The notes beneath the pieces are model-generated. The model did not search any database. It saw nothing but the letters and a program-made list of their open reading frames with translations, and had not been told where the DNA came from. This document shows positions 1-8,395 of a stretch of 64,000 bases of DNA, one piece after another. Position 1 is the first letter of the stretch. Every line of letters begins with the position of its first letter. The stretch is from positions 8,556,001 through 8,620,000 of the forward strand of contig NZ_QUMQ01000001.1 of assembly GCF_003387075.1 (NCBI RefSeq), written 5' to 3'. Both the position numbers and the translations under genes were made by a program. Source of the DNA: Asanoa ferruginea (GTDB lineage Bacteria; Actinomycetota; Actinomycetes; Mycobacteriales; Micromonosporaceae).

Positions 1-208
1 CGCGGCCGGCGTGACGTTCGCGGTCGCCGCGGCCCTGCTCGGCTTCGGTCGCCTCGAACCCAAGGAAAACCCGCTGGCCGCCGACGGCGACGCCGCCGTC
101 ATCGCGCCCGACGCCGACCCCCAGCCCGGCACCCAGCCGGAGCCCGCCCGCGAGCGCGAGCCCGCGGTCGCCGGCAGCGTCCCCGAGCAACGCACCGCCA
201 ACCCCTGA
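1..208 (+). CDS. C-terminal end of PTS mannitol-type EIIC (partial, cut by window edge)
   Basis: The frame is open from base 2 to a TGA at 206-208, so the gene begins before the window. What remains is the end of a hydrophobic segment (FAVAAALLGFG) followed by a hydrophilic Pro/Glu/Ala-rich tail of about 50 residues. Alone this is not diagnostic. The call rests on context: the next two genes are a mannitol-type EIIB and EIIA, and the membrane channel EIIC is the only missing part. In E. coli MtlA the B and A domains are fused to EIIC; here they would be separate proteins. Inference, moderately sure. Confidence 0.6.
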   Translation, partial: AAGVTFAVAAALLGFGRLEPKENPLAADGDAAVIAPDADPQPGTQPEPAREREPAVAGSVPEQRTANP

Positions 209-219
209 ACCCGGCACCG

Positions 220-275
220 CGTTAGGAAGGGGCCCTTCCTATGCAGAAAGCGTTGACAAGGGGCCCTTCCTTAAC
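220..275. repeat. Tandem pair of GGGGCCC-core intergenic palindromes
   Basis: Two copies of CGTT-n-AAGGGGCCCTTCCT lie 31 bp apart (220-240 and 251-272). The first contains AGGAAGGG-G-CCCTTCCT, a perfect 8-bp inverted repeat around one base; the second reads AAGGGGCCCTTCCTT. They fill the gap between EIIC and EIIB. From memory, elements with this core occur in many intergenic regions of Micromonospora-type genomes. Transcribed, each could form a short GC-rich hairpin and weaken read-through or protect the upstream mRNA end. Confidence 0.7.
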
Positions 276-299
276 CCCCACCCCCGAAAGGTTGACGAC

Positions 300-608
300 A
301 TGGCCACCATCAAGGGCAGCGACATCCACAAGGTCGTCGTGGCCTGCGACGCCGGTATGGGCAGCAGCGTCATGCTCGCCAGCCAGCTCCGGCGGCAGCT
401 CAAGAAGCACCAGGTCACCGTCGAGCACACCCCGGTCAACTCGATCCCGGCCGACGCCGACGTGGTGGTCTGCCACGCCGGCCTGGCCAGCCGCGCCCGG
501 GGCAGCGCGCCCGACAAGGTCATCGTGCCGGTGCAGGTGTTCATCGGCGACCCGGCCATCACCAAGCTGGTGAAGGTCGTCGAGTCCGGCGGCGAGCTCA
601 ATGGCTGA
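300..608 (+). CDS. PTS mannitol-type EIIB
   Basis: A 102-residue cytoplasmic phosphocarrier that takes phosphate from EIIA and gives it to the sugar crossing EIIC. The phospho-cysteine loop is clear: VVACDAGMGSS, with Cys16 as the phosphorylation site, typical of the mannitol/fructose B fold. The length fits a stand-alone EIIB domain. A GAAAGG motif lies upstream of the ATG. The gene overlaps the EIIA gene by 8 bases, suggesting translational coupling. The preference for mannitol over another hexitol is inferred from family resemblance only. Confidence 0.88.
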   Translation: MATIKGSDIHKVVVACDAGMGSSVMLASQLRRQLKKHQVTVEHTPVNSIPADADVVVCHAGLASRARGSAPDKVIVPVQVFIGDPAITKLVKVVESGGELNG

Positions 609-1053
609 GGGGCTCGGCGCGCTGCTCGACCCGCGGGCCATCCGGCTCACCGAGGTCGCGGCCGACCGCGACGCCGCCATCCGCCGCTGCGGCGAGGTGC
701 TGGTCGACGTCGGCGCGGTCGCACCGGCGTACGTCGACGCGATGCTGGCCCGCGAGCAGTCGATCTCCACCTACGTCGGCGAGGGTGTGGCCATCCCGCA
801 CGGCACCCTCGCCGGCAAGGAGACCGTGCTGCGCGACGCGCTGGCGGTCGTGCGCTTCCCCGACGGCGTCGACTGGGGCGGCCAGCCGGTCGCCGTCTGC
901 GTCGCCATCGCGGCCCGCGGCGACGGGCACGTCGAGGTGCTCGGCGAGCTCGCCCAGATCCTGCTCGACCCCGACCGGGCCGCGGCGCTGCGCGCGGCCA
1001 CCGACAGTGCGACGGTCTACGACCTGTTGACCCCGATCGAGGAGACCGCATGA
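601..1053 (+). CDS. PTS mannitol/fructose-type EIIA
   Basis: A 150-residue EIIA of the fructose-mannitol superfamily, which accepts phosphate from HPr and passes it to EIIB. The active-site histidine is His67 in GVAIPHGT, the family signature. The start overlaps the end of EIIB by 8 bases and the stop overlaps the next gene in ATGA (1050-1053), so the operon is tightly coupled. The protein is a single EIIA domain without a fused HPr, which makes sense because a separate HPr follows. Confidence 0.9.
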   Translation: MAEGLGALLDPRAIRLTEVAADRDAAIRRCGEVLVDVGAVAPAYVDAMLAREQSISTYVGEGVAIPHGTLAGKETVLRDALAVVRFPDGVDWGGQPVAVCVAIAARGDGHVEVLGELAQILLDPDRAAALRAATDSATVYDLLTPIEETA

Positions 1054-2084
1054 AGGTCGTGCGCTTCCACGCGCCCGGCGACGTTCGCGTCGAAGACGCT
1101 CCCGAACCCACCCGCACCGGCGGCGACGTGTTGATCCGGGTGCACAACTGCTCCACCTGCGGCACCGACGTGAAGATCTTCAAGTTCGGGCACCACCACA
1201 TCCGGCCGCCCCGGGTGATGGGCCACGAGATCGCCGGCGAGGTCGTCGACGGCGGCGACACGGGCTGGCGCGCGGGCGACCGCGTCCAGGTGATCGCCGC
1301 CATCCCCTGTGGACAGTGCGGCGAGTGCCGGCGCGGCCGGATGACGGTCTGCCCCAACCAGGAGTCGATGGGCTACCACTACGACGGCGGTTTCGCGGAA
1401 CTGATGCTCGTACCCGCGAAGGTCCTCGCCGTCGACGGCCTGAACAAGATCCCGGACGGCATCGGGTACGCCGAAGCGTCCGTCGCCGAACCTCTCGCCT
1501 GCGTGCTCAACGGGCAGAACCTGGCCCGGGTCGGCGAAGGTGACGACGTGGTCGTGATGGGCGCCGGCCCGATCGGCTGCCTGCACGTGCGGCTGGCCCG
1601 GGCCAGGGGCGCACAGCGGGTGTTCCTGGTCGACCTCAACCCCGACCGGCTCGCGTTGTCGGCCGACCGGGTCCAGCCGGACGCCGCGATCTGCGGCGCC
1701 AACACCGACGTGGTCGACGAGGTGCGCAAGCTCACCGACGGCCGTGGTGCCGACGTGGTGATCACCGCCGCGGCGGCGAAGGCGGCGCAGGAGCAGGCGT
1801 TCGCCCTCGCCGCGCGGCAGGCCCGGATCAGCTTCTTCGGCGGCCTGCCCAAGGACGATCCGGTGATCCGGGTCGACAGCAACGTCGTGCACTACCAGGA
1901 GCTGACCATCGTCGGCGCCAACGGCTCCAGCCCGGCACACAACAAGCAGGCGCTCGAGCTGATCGCCTCGGGCGCGGTGCCGGTCGCCGACCTGATCACT
2001 CACCGGCTGCCCGTGACGGCGGCGCTGGACGCCTTCGACATCGTCGCGCGTGGCGCCGCCATCAAGGTCACCATCGAGCCCTGA
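1050..2084 (+). CDS. Zinc-dependent alcohol/polyol dehydrogenase (MDR family)
   Basis: A 344-residue medium-chain dehydrogenase. Catalytic zinc ligands are Cys37 (STCGTD) and His59-Glu60 (GHE); the structural zinc site is Cys87, Cys90, Cys93 and Cys101. The NAD(P) fold carries GAGPIG at 171-176. Lying inside a PTS operon, it probably oxidises the imported polyol phosphate (mannitol-1-phosphate or a similar hexitol phosphate) to a ketose phosphate. Classical MtlD belongs to a different, non-zinc family, so this would be an analogous replacement. The substrate is inferred from context. An arabitol- or sorbitol-type activity is equally compatible with the sequence. Confidence 0.85.
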   Translation: MKVVRFHAPGDVRVEDAPEPTRTGGDVLIRVHNCSTCGTDVKIFKFGHHHIRPPRVMGHEIAGEVVDGGDTGWRAGDRVQVIAAIPCGQCGECRRGRMTVCPNQESMGYHYDGGFAELMLVPAKVLAVDGLNKIPDGIGYAEASVAEPLACVLNGQNLARVGEGDDVVVMGAGPIGCLHVRLARARGAQRVFLVDLNPDRLALSADRVQPDAAICGANTDVVDEVRKLTDGRGADVVITAAAAKAAQEQAFALAARQARISFFGGLPKDDPVIRVDSNVVHYQELTIVGANGSSPAHNKQALELIASGAVPVADLITHRLPVTAALDAFDIVARGAAIKVTIEP

Positions 2085-2096
2085 GGGGGTTGACCC

Positions 2097-2372
2097 ATGC
2101 CGTCCCGCACCGTGACCGTCGGCTCGACCAGCGGCCTGCACGCCCGCCCGGCGGCCCTGTTCGTCGCCGCGGCCACCGCCGCCCCGCTGCCCGTGAAGAT
2201 CAACGTCGAGGGCCGCAAACCCGTACCCGCCAACAGCATGCTCTCGGTCCTGTCCCTCGGCGCCAAGTGCGGCACCGCCGTCACCATCACGGCCGAGGGC
2301 GACGGCGCCGACACGGTGCTCGACGACCTGGCCGCGCTGCTGGCCCGCGACCTCGACGCGTCCGATGGCTGA
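2097..2372 (+). CDS. ptsH: Phosphocarrier protein HPr
   Basis: A 91-residue HPr carrying phosphate from EI to EIIA. The active histidine is His15 in GLHARPA. The regulatory-serine region reads ANSMLSVLSLG, with Ser47 at the place of Ser46 in Bacillus. Whether it is a target of HPr kinase is unknown, since most actinobacteria lack a clear HprK. A GAGGGGG motif precedes the ATG. The gene overlaps ptsI by 8 bases. Confidence 0.93.
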   Translation: MPSRTVTVGSTSGLHARPAALFVAAATAAPLPVKINVEGRKPVPANSMLSVLSLGAKCGTAVTITAEGDGADTVLDDLAALLARDLDASDG

Positions 2373-3996
2373 GCCACTGCACGGGATCGGCGTCTCCCCC
2401 GGCTTCGCGGCGGGCCCGGTCTGCCGCGCCGGCGCCGCGCCGCAGTTGCCCTCACCGCGAGCGGTGTCCGATGTCGACGCCGAGCTGGCGCTGGCCGCCG
2501 ACGCGTTGCGCGCCGTGGCCGCCGAACTGGCCCGCCGCGCGGAGGCGACGCCCGACGCCACCGCCGCCGAGATCCTGCGCGCCCAGGTGATGATGGCCGA
2601 GGACCCGGTGCTCGACGAGGCGGTGGCCGACGCGATCCGGGCCGGTTCCGACGCACCGCACGCGATCGACGCCGCGTTCGCCGTGCACCGGCAGGCCTTC
2701 CTGGAGGCCGGCGGCTACCTCGCCGAGCGGGTGGCCGACCTCGACGACCTGCGCGACCGCGCGGTGGCCGTGTCGAGCGGCGCACCGATGCCCGGCATCC
2801 CGTCGCCGGGCCACCCGTTCGTGCTGGTCGCGACCGACCTGGCCCCGGCCGACACGGCGGGCCTCGACCCCGAGCAGGTGCTCGCGCTGGTGACGGTGGC
2901 CGGCGGCCCGACCAGCCACACCGCGATCCTGGCCCGCTCACTGGGCATCCCGGCCGTGGTGCGGTGCGCGGAGGCGGCCAACCTTTCCGACGGGGTGGTC
3001 GTCGCCGTCGACGGCACCGCCGGCGCCGTGCGGGTCGGTGTCGACGAGGCCACTGTCGCCGACACCCGCCGCCGCGAGCAGGAACGCCGGGCCCGGGCGG
3101 CCGCGTCGACCGGCCCCGGCCGCACCGCCGACGGCTGGGCGGTCGAGTTGCTCGCCAATGTGGGCTCCGCCGCCGATCTGGTGACCGGCGCCGAGGGCGT
3201 CGGCCTGTTCCGCACGGAGTTGCTCTACCTCGACCGGGAGAAGGCACCCGGCCACGACGAGCAGGTGGAGGCTTACGCGGCGGTCTTCGCCGCCCTGGGC
3301 GGCCGCAAGGTCGTGGTTCGCACGCTGGACGCCGGCGCCGACAAGCCACTCCCCTTCCTCGACCAGGCCGGCGAACCCAACCCGGCGCTGGGCGTCCGCG
3401 GCGTCCGCCTGGCCCGCCGCGACCCGGCCCTGCTCGACGGTCAGTTGTCGGCGATCGCCGCGGCGGCCGCCCGCACCGGCGCGACCGCCTGGGTGATGGC
3501 ACCGATGATCGCGACCCCGGCCGAGGCCCGCGACTTCGTGGCCCGAGCCCGCGCCGCCGGCCTGGCGTCGGCGGGGGTGATGGTCGAGGTCCCGGCCGCC
3601 GCGCTGCGGATCCGCGCGTTGCTGCGCGAGGTCGACTTCGTCAGCATCGGCACCAACGACCTGAGCCAGTACGCGTTCGCGGCCGACCGCATGTGCGGGG
3701 AGCTGGCGGAGCTCCTCGACCCGTGGCAGCCGGCGTTGCTCGACCTGGTGGCGGCCTGCGCCCGCGCGGGCCGTGCGGCCGGGAAGCCGGTCGGCATCTG
3801 CGGCGAGGCGGCGGCCGATCCGGGGCTGGCGCCGGTCTTCGCCGGTCTGGGCATCAGCAGCCTGTCGATGCCGGCACGGGCGATCCCGGCGGTCCGCGAC
3901 GCGCTGGCCGCACACACGCGGGCGGATTGCGAGCGCCTGGCCACGGCAGTGCTGGCGGCCGAAGACCCCCTGACGGCCCGCGCGGCGGCCACCTGA
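2365..3996 (+). CDS. ptsI: PTS enzyme I (phosphoenolpyruvate-protein phosphotransferase)
   Basis: A 543-residue enzyme I that autophosphorylates from PEP and loads HPr. The phospho-histidine is His185 in GGPTSHTAILARSLGIPAVV. The PEP-binding barrel has LFRTE (Arg283), VVRTLD (Arg319), SIGTNDLSQY (428-437) and the proton donor Cys479 in GICGEA. Length is slightly below the usual 570 because of a short N-terminal part. It ends the operon; only 8 bases separate its stop from the end of the convergent M50-like gene, with no room for a conventional terminator. Confidence 0.95.
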   Translation: MAEPLHGIGVSPGFAAGPVCRAGAAPQLPSPRAVSDVDAELALAADALRAVAAELARRAEATPDATAAEILRAQVMMAEDPVLDEAVADAIRAGSDAPHAIDAAFAVHRQAFLEAGGYLAERVADLDDLRDRAVAVSSGAPMPGIPSPGHPFVLVATDLAPADTAGLDPEQVLALVTVAGGPTSHTAILARSLGIPAVVRCAEAANLSDGVVVAVDGTAGAVRVGVDEATVADTRRREQERRARAAASTGPGRTADGWAVELLANVGSAADLVTGAEGVGLFRTELLYLDREKAPGHDEQVEAYAAVFAALGGRKVVVRTLDAGADKPLPFLDQAGEPNPALGVRGVRLARRDPALLDGQLSAIAAAAARTGATAWVMAPMIATPAEARDFVARARAAGLASAGVMVEVPAAALRIRALLREVDFVSIGTNDLSQYAFAADRMCGELAELLDPWQPALLDLVAACARAGRAAGKPVGICGEAAADPGLAPVFAGLGISSLSMPARAIPAVRDALAAHTRADCERLATAVLAAEDPLTARAAAT

Positions 3997-4004
3997 CGGC
4001 GGCG

Positions 4005-4672
4005 TTACCGAAGGTGCGTGCCGATCGGGGGATCGATCACGCCGGCCAGGACCCCACCCCCGTAGACCAGTGCGGCTATGGTCGCCAGCCACCACAGACC
4101 ACCCAGATGCCGCGCGGCAACTTCGTGAGCTCTCGCAACGAGTTGGCGTCGCCGGACCACCCGACACTCTTCACGTTGGTCTCGACAGTGTGGACGAAGC
4201 CGCCGAGCAACAGAAACCACGTCCAGGTGTAGACGAACACCTGCCGTGTGGTCGGTGAGCCCTTGAGTGCGACCAGGACGAACAGGGACCCGGCCACGAG
4301 GATGACCAGCCGGCCGAAGAGATTTCTGACCCGCAGGAGGACGACTGCCATCATCACCACGGTCACCCAGAGGATGGCGCTCGGATCCAGGCCGTTGGAC
4401 AGCGCTGTCGCGCTGCTGATACCGAAGACGGATGGGCCGACATAGCCGACGAGGGCCGTGAGAAACGGGCTCGCACCAATGGTTTCGGTTTCTCCGCTGC
4501 CATTGGGTCGCATCCGCACGGACACGACCTTGCCCCCGGTTGCCGACCCGGCGATCGCGTGTGAGCCCTCGTGGGCCATGGTGATCAAATGCTTGGTCGC
4601 CGGCCAGAAGAGCGAACACAGCAGGCCAAGGAAGAGTGTCAGGACAACGAACGTAGTCGATGGCTGGCCCAT
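4005..4672 (-). pseudogene. M50B-like membrane metalloprotease family protein, frameshifted near its C-terminus
   Basis: The N-terminal part (ATG at 4672) is a polytopic membrane protein with a zinc-binding HEGSH motif (residues 34-38) just after the first membrane segment, as in actinobacterial M50B-like proteins of about 230 residues. The continuous frame stops at 4076 after 198 residues, inside what should be the last membrane helix. The missing end, GLWWLATIAALVYGGGVLAG, is encoded in another frame and stops at 4005. One base missing between 4100 and 4101 explains it (TGGGT-GGTCTG). Either a real 1-base deletion or a sequencing error. The function is unknown; no site-2 protease substrate is evident. 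Confidence 0.7.
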
Positions 4673-4840
4673 TTGGGCAGCATAGGACGCGATTGAACCC
4701 CGTCAACGGGTTACGGAAGGTCGTCCTCGGGTGGCACGCCGAGCCAGCCCGCGAGGTCACGGCCGAGGAACGCGGCACGGTCACCCGCGACGTGTCGCGC
4801 GGCTCGACGGCAATGGCAGAGCTCCGGCGGAGTAACGATG

Positions 4841-5497
4841 TCAGCGCGGCTCGGGTGTGACCAGGCCGTGGTCGAAGGCGAAGACGATCGCGGCCGCCCG
4901 GTCGCGTAGGTGCAGCTTGGCGAAGACGCGGCCGATGTGCGTCTTGATGGTTCCCTCGCCGACCACGAGCGCGGCCGCGATCTCGCCGTTGGTCAGCCCC
5001 CGGCCGATCAGGGTGAGGATCTCGCGCTCCCGGGGCGTGAGGGCGCTGACCGCCGCCTCCGCCCGGACCGTAGGCGGCGTCCGGCGATAAGCGGACAGCA
5101 CCCGTCCGGTAACGAGCGGGTCGAGCCAGGCGCCGCCGTCGGCGACCGCGCGCACGGCCCGCTGGAGATCGTCTGCCGGAACGCCCTTGAGCAGGAAGCC
5201 GGACGCGCCGGCGTGCAGCGCGCCCGCGAGGGCCTCGTCGTCGTCGAACGTGGTCAGCATGAGGACCGGTGGCGCGTTGTCGGACCGGCGCAACGCGGCG
5301 GTCGCAGCGACTCCGTCGACGACCGGCATCCGCACGTCCATCAGGACGATGTCGGGTTTGAGCCGGGCCACGGCCGCCGGCACGTCACGCCCGTCGGCAC
5401 ACTCGCCGACGATCTCGAACCCGAATCGGGTACGCAGGATGCCGCGCAACCCGGCCCGGATGAGCTCCTGGTCGTCGACCAGCAGGACGCGGATCAC
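4841..5497 (-). CDS. NarL/FixJ-family response regulator
   Basis: A 218-residue response regulator. The receiver domain has VDDQ at the start and phospho-acceptor Asp54 in VLMDVRMP; the C-terminal LuxR-type helix-turn-helix runs from LTPREREIL to GTIKTHIGRVFAKL. The GTG start at 5497 overlaps the stop of the histidine kinase in GTGA, so the pair is translationally coupled. The frame is open further upstream but only as the kinase's shadow. It is last in a four-gene operon (ABC ATPase, permease, kinase, regulator) and probably controls that exporter. Confidence 0.92.
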   Translation of the reverse strand: MIRVLLVDDQELIRAGLRGILRTRFGFEIVGECADGRDVPAAVARLKPDIVLMDVRMPVVDGVAATAALRRSDNAPPVLMLTTFDDDEALAGALHAGASGFLLKGVPADDLQRAVRAVADGGAWLDPLVTGRVLSAYRRTPPTVRAEAAVSALTPREREILTLIGRGLTNGEIAAALVVGEGTIKTHIGRVFAKLHLRDRAAAIVFAFDHGLVTPEPR

Positions 5498-6609
5498 GGG
5501 TGCGTCCCGGGTCGCAGGGGAAGCTCGGCCCGGACCTGCCAGCCGCCGTCGACCGGCCCGGCGACGCAGGTGCCGCCGAGCATCTGGGCTCGTTCCCGCA
5601 TGCTCAGCAGCCCGGAGCCCGCGCCGACGACGCTTCCGCCCACCCCCGCAGTGTCCACGACCAGCACGGCGCCCGTCGAGGTGACGGCCAGGAGAGCCGC
5701 GGTCCGCGCCGCGGGTGCATGGCGGGCCGCGTTGGTCAGCGACTCCTGGAGGATCCGGTAGAGGGCGAGCCCGAGGGTGTTGGGCAGCACGGACACGTCG
5801 CCGTCGGTGGTGAGGGCGACGTCGGCACCTGCCCGGCGGAACTGGTCGACGAGCGTGCTGAGCTGGGCCGCGCCGGGTAGGGGCGCCATCGTGCCGGCCT
5901 CGTCGTGGCGGAGCAGGCCGACGACCTGGCGCACCTCGGTGAGGCACTGGCGGCCGAGGCGCTCGGCTTCCCGCATCGCGCGGTCGGCTTCCACGGGGTC
6001 CTCGTCGAGCGCCAGCCGCGCACTCGAGACGTGCAACAGCGAGATGGTCAGCGAGTGGGCGATCACGTCGTGCAGTTCGCGGGCGATGCGGTCACGTTCC
6101 TCGGCGCGTACGCGGTCGGCCAGCCCTTCCTGCGCGATCCGCAGGCGCTTGACCAGGTCCCGCTCCCGCCGCGCGAGCAGACAGCCGAACGCGGAGAAGG
6201 TGGTGCCGGCGATCCACGCCCCCCAGCCGGCGTCGCCGACCGTGACAGCCCACTCGACGGCGAGCGTGCCGACGGTGGCCGCCCAGAGCGCGACCGTCGC
6301 GCGGGTCGTTCCGACGAGCGCGCACCAGCCGACGAGAACGCACAGCCCGAACCAGCCGACCTTCGACGGGGTGCCGTTGCCGAGCACCACCACTCCAGCC
6401 CCCGAGACGACGAAGAAGGCCAGCAGGCCGCGCCGGCCCTCGGCGATCAGCAGGGCCGCGGCGACGGTCACCGCCAGGGCGCACCCGGTCACGAGCGGGC
6501 TCTGGCGCACCGGCTGGACGGCGGCGGCCAGCGCGAACAGCGTCACGACGGCCCGCGCCGCCCACCGCACGAGGTGGGTGGGCGGCAGGTGGCGTACCAA
6601 TGCGGTCAT
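5494..6609 (-). CDS. Sensor histidine kinase (HisKA_3 type)
   Basis: A 371-residue membrane kinase. The first 150 residues hold about five hydrophobic segments and no obvious extracellular sensor domain, as in intramembrane-sensing or DesK-like kinases. The dimerisation/phosphorylation motif is ERDRIARELHDVIAHSL with phospho-His180; the ATPase N-box is QESLTNAARHA. Its partner is the downstream NarL-type regulator (4-base overlap). The start lies 6 bases after the permease stop. The signal is unknown; the linked ABC exporter suggests response to a toxic compound or envelope stress. Confidence 0.92.
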   Translation of the reverse strand: MTALVRHLPPTHLVRWAARAVVTLFALAAAVQPVRQSPLVTGCALAVTVAAALLIAEGRRGLLAFFVVSGAGVVVLGNGTPSKVGWFGLCVLVGWCALVGTTRATVALWAATVGTLAVEWAVTVGDAGWGAWIAGTTFSAFGCLLARRERDLVKRLRIAQEGLADRVRAEERDRIARELHDVIAHSLTISLLHVSSARLALDEDPVEADRAMREAERLGRQCLTEVRQVVGLLRHDEAGTMAPLPGAAQLSTLVDQFRRAGADVALTTDGDVSVLPNTLGLALYRILQESLTNAARHAPAARTAALLAVTSTGAVLVVDTAGVGGSVVGAGSGLLSMRERAQMLGGTCVAGPVDGGWQVRAELPLRPGTHP

Positions 6610-6615
6610 CTGGTC

Positions 6616-7386
6616 TTAGAGCCTTGCCCGCCGTGCGGCGACCACACAGGCCACCACGGACAGCCCGATCACGGTGGCGAGCGTGCCCGTCGCGCTGCCC
6701 AGGTCGAGCCAGGGCACCCGGATGGAGTTGGTGACCAGGGTCAACGGCAGCACGTCGGCGATCCGCTGCAGCGCCGATCCCATCACGTTGGGCGGCGGAC
6801 CGCCCGCGCCGAGCAGGAAGGACGGGAAGAACAGCAGCAGTCCGACGGCCTGGGCCGACCGTGCCGACGGCAGGAGTGACCCGAGCAGCACACCGACGCT
6901 GACGAAGCCGACCGCGCCGAACGCGAAGCCGAGCAGCGCCGGCCCGAGGTGTGCGACCGGCGGGATGCCGTAGACGGGCGCCGCGACCGCGAGGAGCAGC
7001 GCGACCGACAGCAGGATCGTCGTCAGCCCGAGCACCAGTTGCGCGAGCGCGAACGACCAGCGCGGGAAGCCGGCGGCGGCGAAGCGCCGCAACACCCCGC
7101 GTTCGCGGTAGGCGGCCATGTGCACGGGGAGCGTCACCAGGCCGGTGGCCGCGATCACCACGCTGAGGTAGGAGGCGACGTACCAATGTGCCGGGTTGGT
7201 GTTCTCGAACGCCGCGTCGGGTGTGGTGCCGAACGACCCGCCGATGATCAGCATGGTCACCACGGGGAAGGCGAAGACGAACGTCAGCGTCAACGGATCC
7301 CGGACCATGAGCACGAGTTCGGAGCGGATCAGCCGGGCGACCGGCGAGAGCGACCGCCGCGACCCCTCGATCGTCATCGTTGTCAT
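6616..7386 (-). CDS. ABC-2 type transporter permease
   Basis: A 256-residue integral membrane protein with six predicted membrane segments, of the ABC-2 exporter type (a soluble N-terminus, then ELVLMVRDPLTLTFVFAFPVV). The start overlaps the ATPase stop in ATGA. With the ATPase it should form an efflux pump of drug- or lipid-exporter type. The substrate cannot be read from the sequence. Confidence 0.9.
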   Translation of the reverse strand: MTTMTIEGSRRSLSPVARLIRSELVLMVRDPLTLTFVFAFPVVTMLIIGGSFGTTPDAAFENTNPAHWYVASYLSVVIAATGLVTLPVHMAAYRERGVLRRFAAAGFPRWSFALAQLVLGLTTILLSVALLLAVAAPVYGIPPVAHLGPALLGFAFGAVGFVSVGVLLGSLLPSARSAQAVGLLLFFPSFLLGAGGPPPNVMGSALQRIADVLPLTLVTNSIRVPWLDLGSATGTLATVIGLSVVACVVAARRARL

Positions 7387-8318
7387 CGTGACGCTCCGAT
7401 CAGGACGCGCTCATCACTCAACAGACCGAGCATCGCGGTCTCGAGGTTGGGGATCTCGACGGTGAGGTCGGCCGGAATGTGGCCACGGGAGACCAGCGCG
7501 GCGCCGACGTGCGCGATGGCCTGCCGATCGCCCTGCACGCTCAGGGTTCCACCGCTGTCGGACACGGTCCGGACCCCGGGCAGCGACCGCAGGCCGGCCA
7601 TCATCGCGTCCCGCTCCACCCCCGGCCAGCTGAACCGGACGGTCGCGCCGCCGGCGTGCCGGGCGACCACCTCGTGGGGCGTCCCCGCGTCCAGCACCCG
7701 CCCGGCCCGCAGCACCACGACCCGGTCGCACAGCACCTCCGCCTCGCCCATCTCGTGTGTCACCAGCAGCACGGTCGTCCCCGAGTCGCGAAGTCGCGCG
7801 ATGGCCGACCACACGTCGCGGCGGGCGGCGGGGTCCAGGCCCTGCGTCAGCTCGTCGAGAATGACCAACCTGGGCCGGTTGAGCAGCGCCAACACCAGGA
7901 AGAGGCGTTGCTGCTCACCCCCGCTGAGCCCGGCGAACGCCGACCGGCGCAGGTGGGTCAGGCCGAACTGGGCCAGCAGCGGCCCAGCGTCCCGGGCCCG
8001 ATCGTTGGCGAACAACGCGATGGCCTCACCGACCCGGAGCCGGTCCGGCAGCGCGGAGTCCTGCAACTGGCTGCCGAGCTGCGGACGCAGCCGGTCGGCC
8101 TGGCGGGCCGGATCGAGGCCGAGCACCCGCACCGACCCGCCGTCGGGCCGGCGCAGGCCCTGGACGCACTCGACGGTCGTCGTCTTTCCCGCGCCATTCG
8201 CGCCGAGCAGGCCGACGATCTCGCCCGCCTCGACCGTGAGGTCCAAACCGTCTACGACGACCCGGTCGCCGTAGACCTTCCGCAGACCGCGCACGGTCAG
8301 CACTTCGGATCCGTCCAT
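7383..8318 (-). CDS. ABC transporter ATP-binding protein (drug/antibiotic exporter type)
   Basis: A 311-residue ATPase with Walker A GANGAGKTT (39-47), signature LSGGEQQ (131-137) and Walker B LVILDE (151-156), followed by the roughly 90-residue C-terminal extension common in exporter ATPases of the DrrA/NatA type. The ATG at 8318 is preceded by AAGGA at 8-base spacing; a longer frame to 8354 lacks such a site. First gene of the exporter/two-component operon. Confidence 0.9.
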   Translation of the reverse strand: MDGSEVLTVRGLRKVYGDRVVVDGLDLTVEAGEIVGLLGANGAGKTTTVECVQGLRRPDGGSVRVLGLDPARQADRLRPQLGSQLQDSALPDRLRVGEAIALFANDRARDAGPLLAQFGLTHLRRSAFAGLSGGEQQRLFLVLALLNRPRLVILDELTQGLDPAARRDVWSAIARLRDSGTTVLLVTHEMGEAEVLCDRVVVLRAGRVLDAGTPHEVVARHAGGATVRFSWPGVERDAMMAGLRSLPGVRTVSDSGGTLSVQGDRQAIAHVGAALVSRGHIPADLTVEIPNLETAMLGLLSDERVLIGASR

Positions 8319-8395
8319 GACGCCAATCCTTCGCGGAACGCTCCGCCGGCACATCTACCCACGGGCAGAACCCGGGGTGTGCCCACGGGGGGACG

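Noticed and set aside
4752-4770. 19-base identity with 58866-58884 (CGAGGTCACGGCCGAGGAA)
   Set aside because: No extended homology on either side; likely chance or shared codon pattern in GC-rich DNA.
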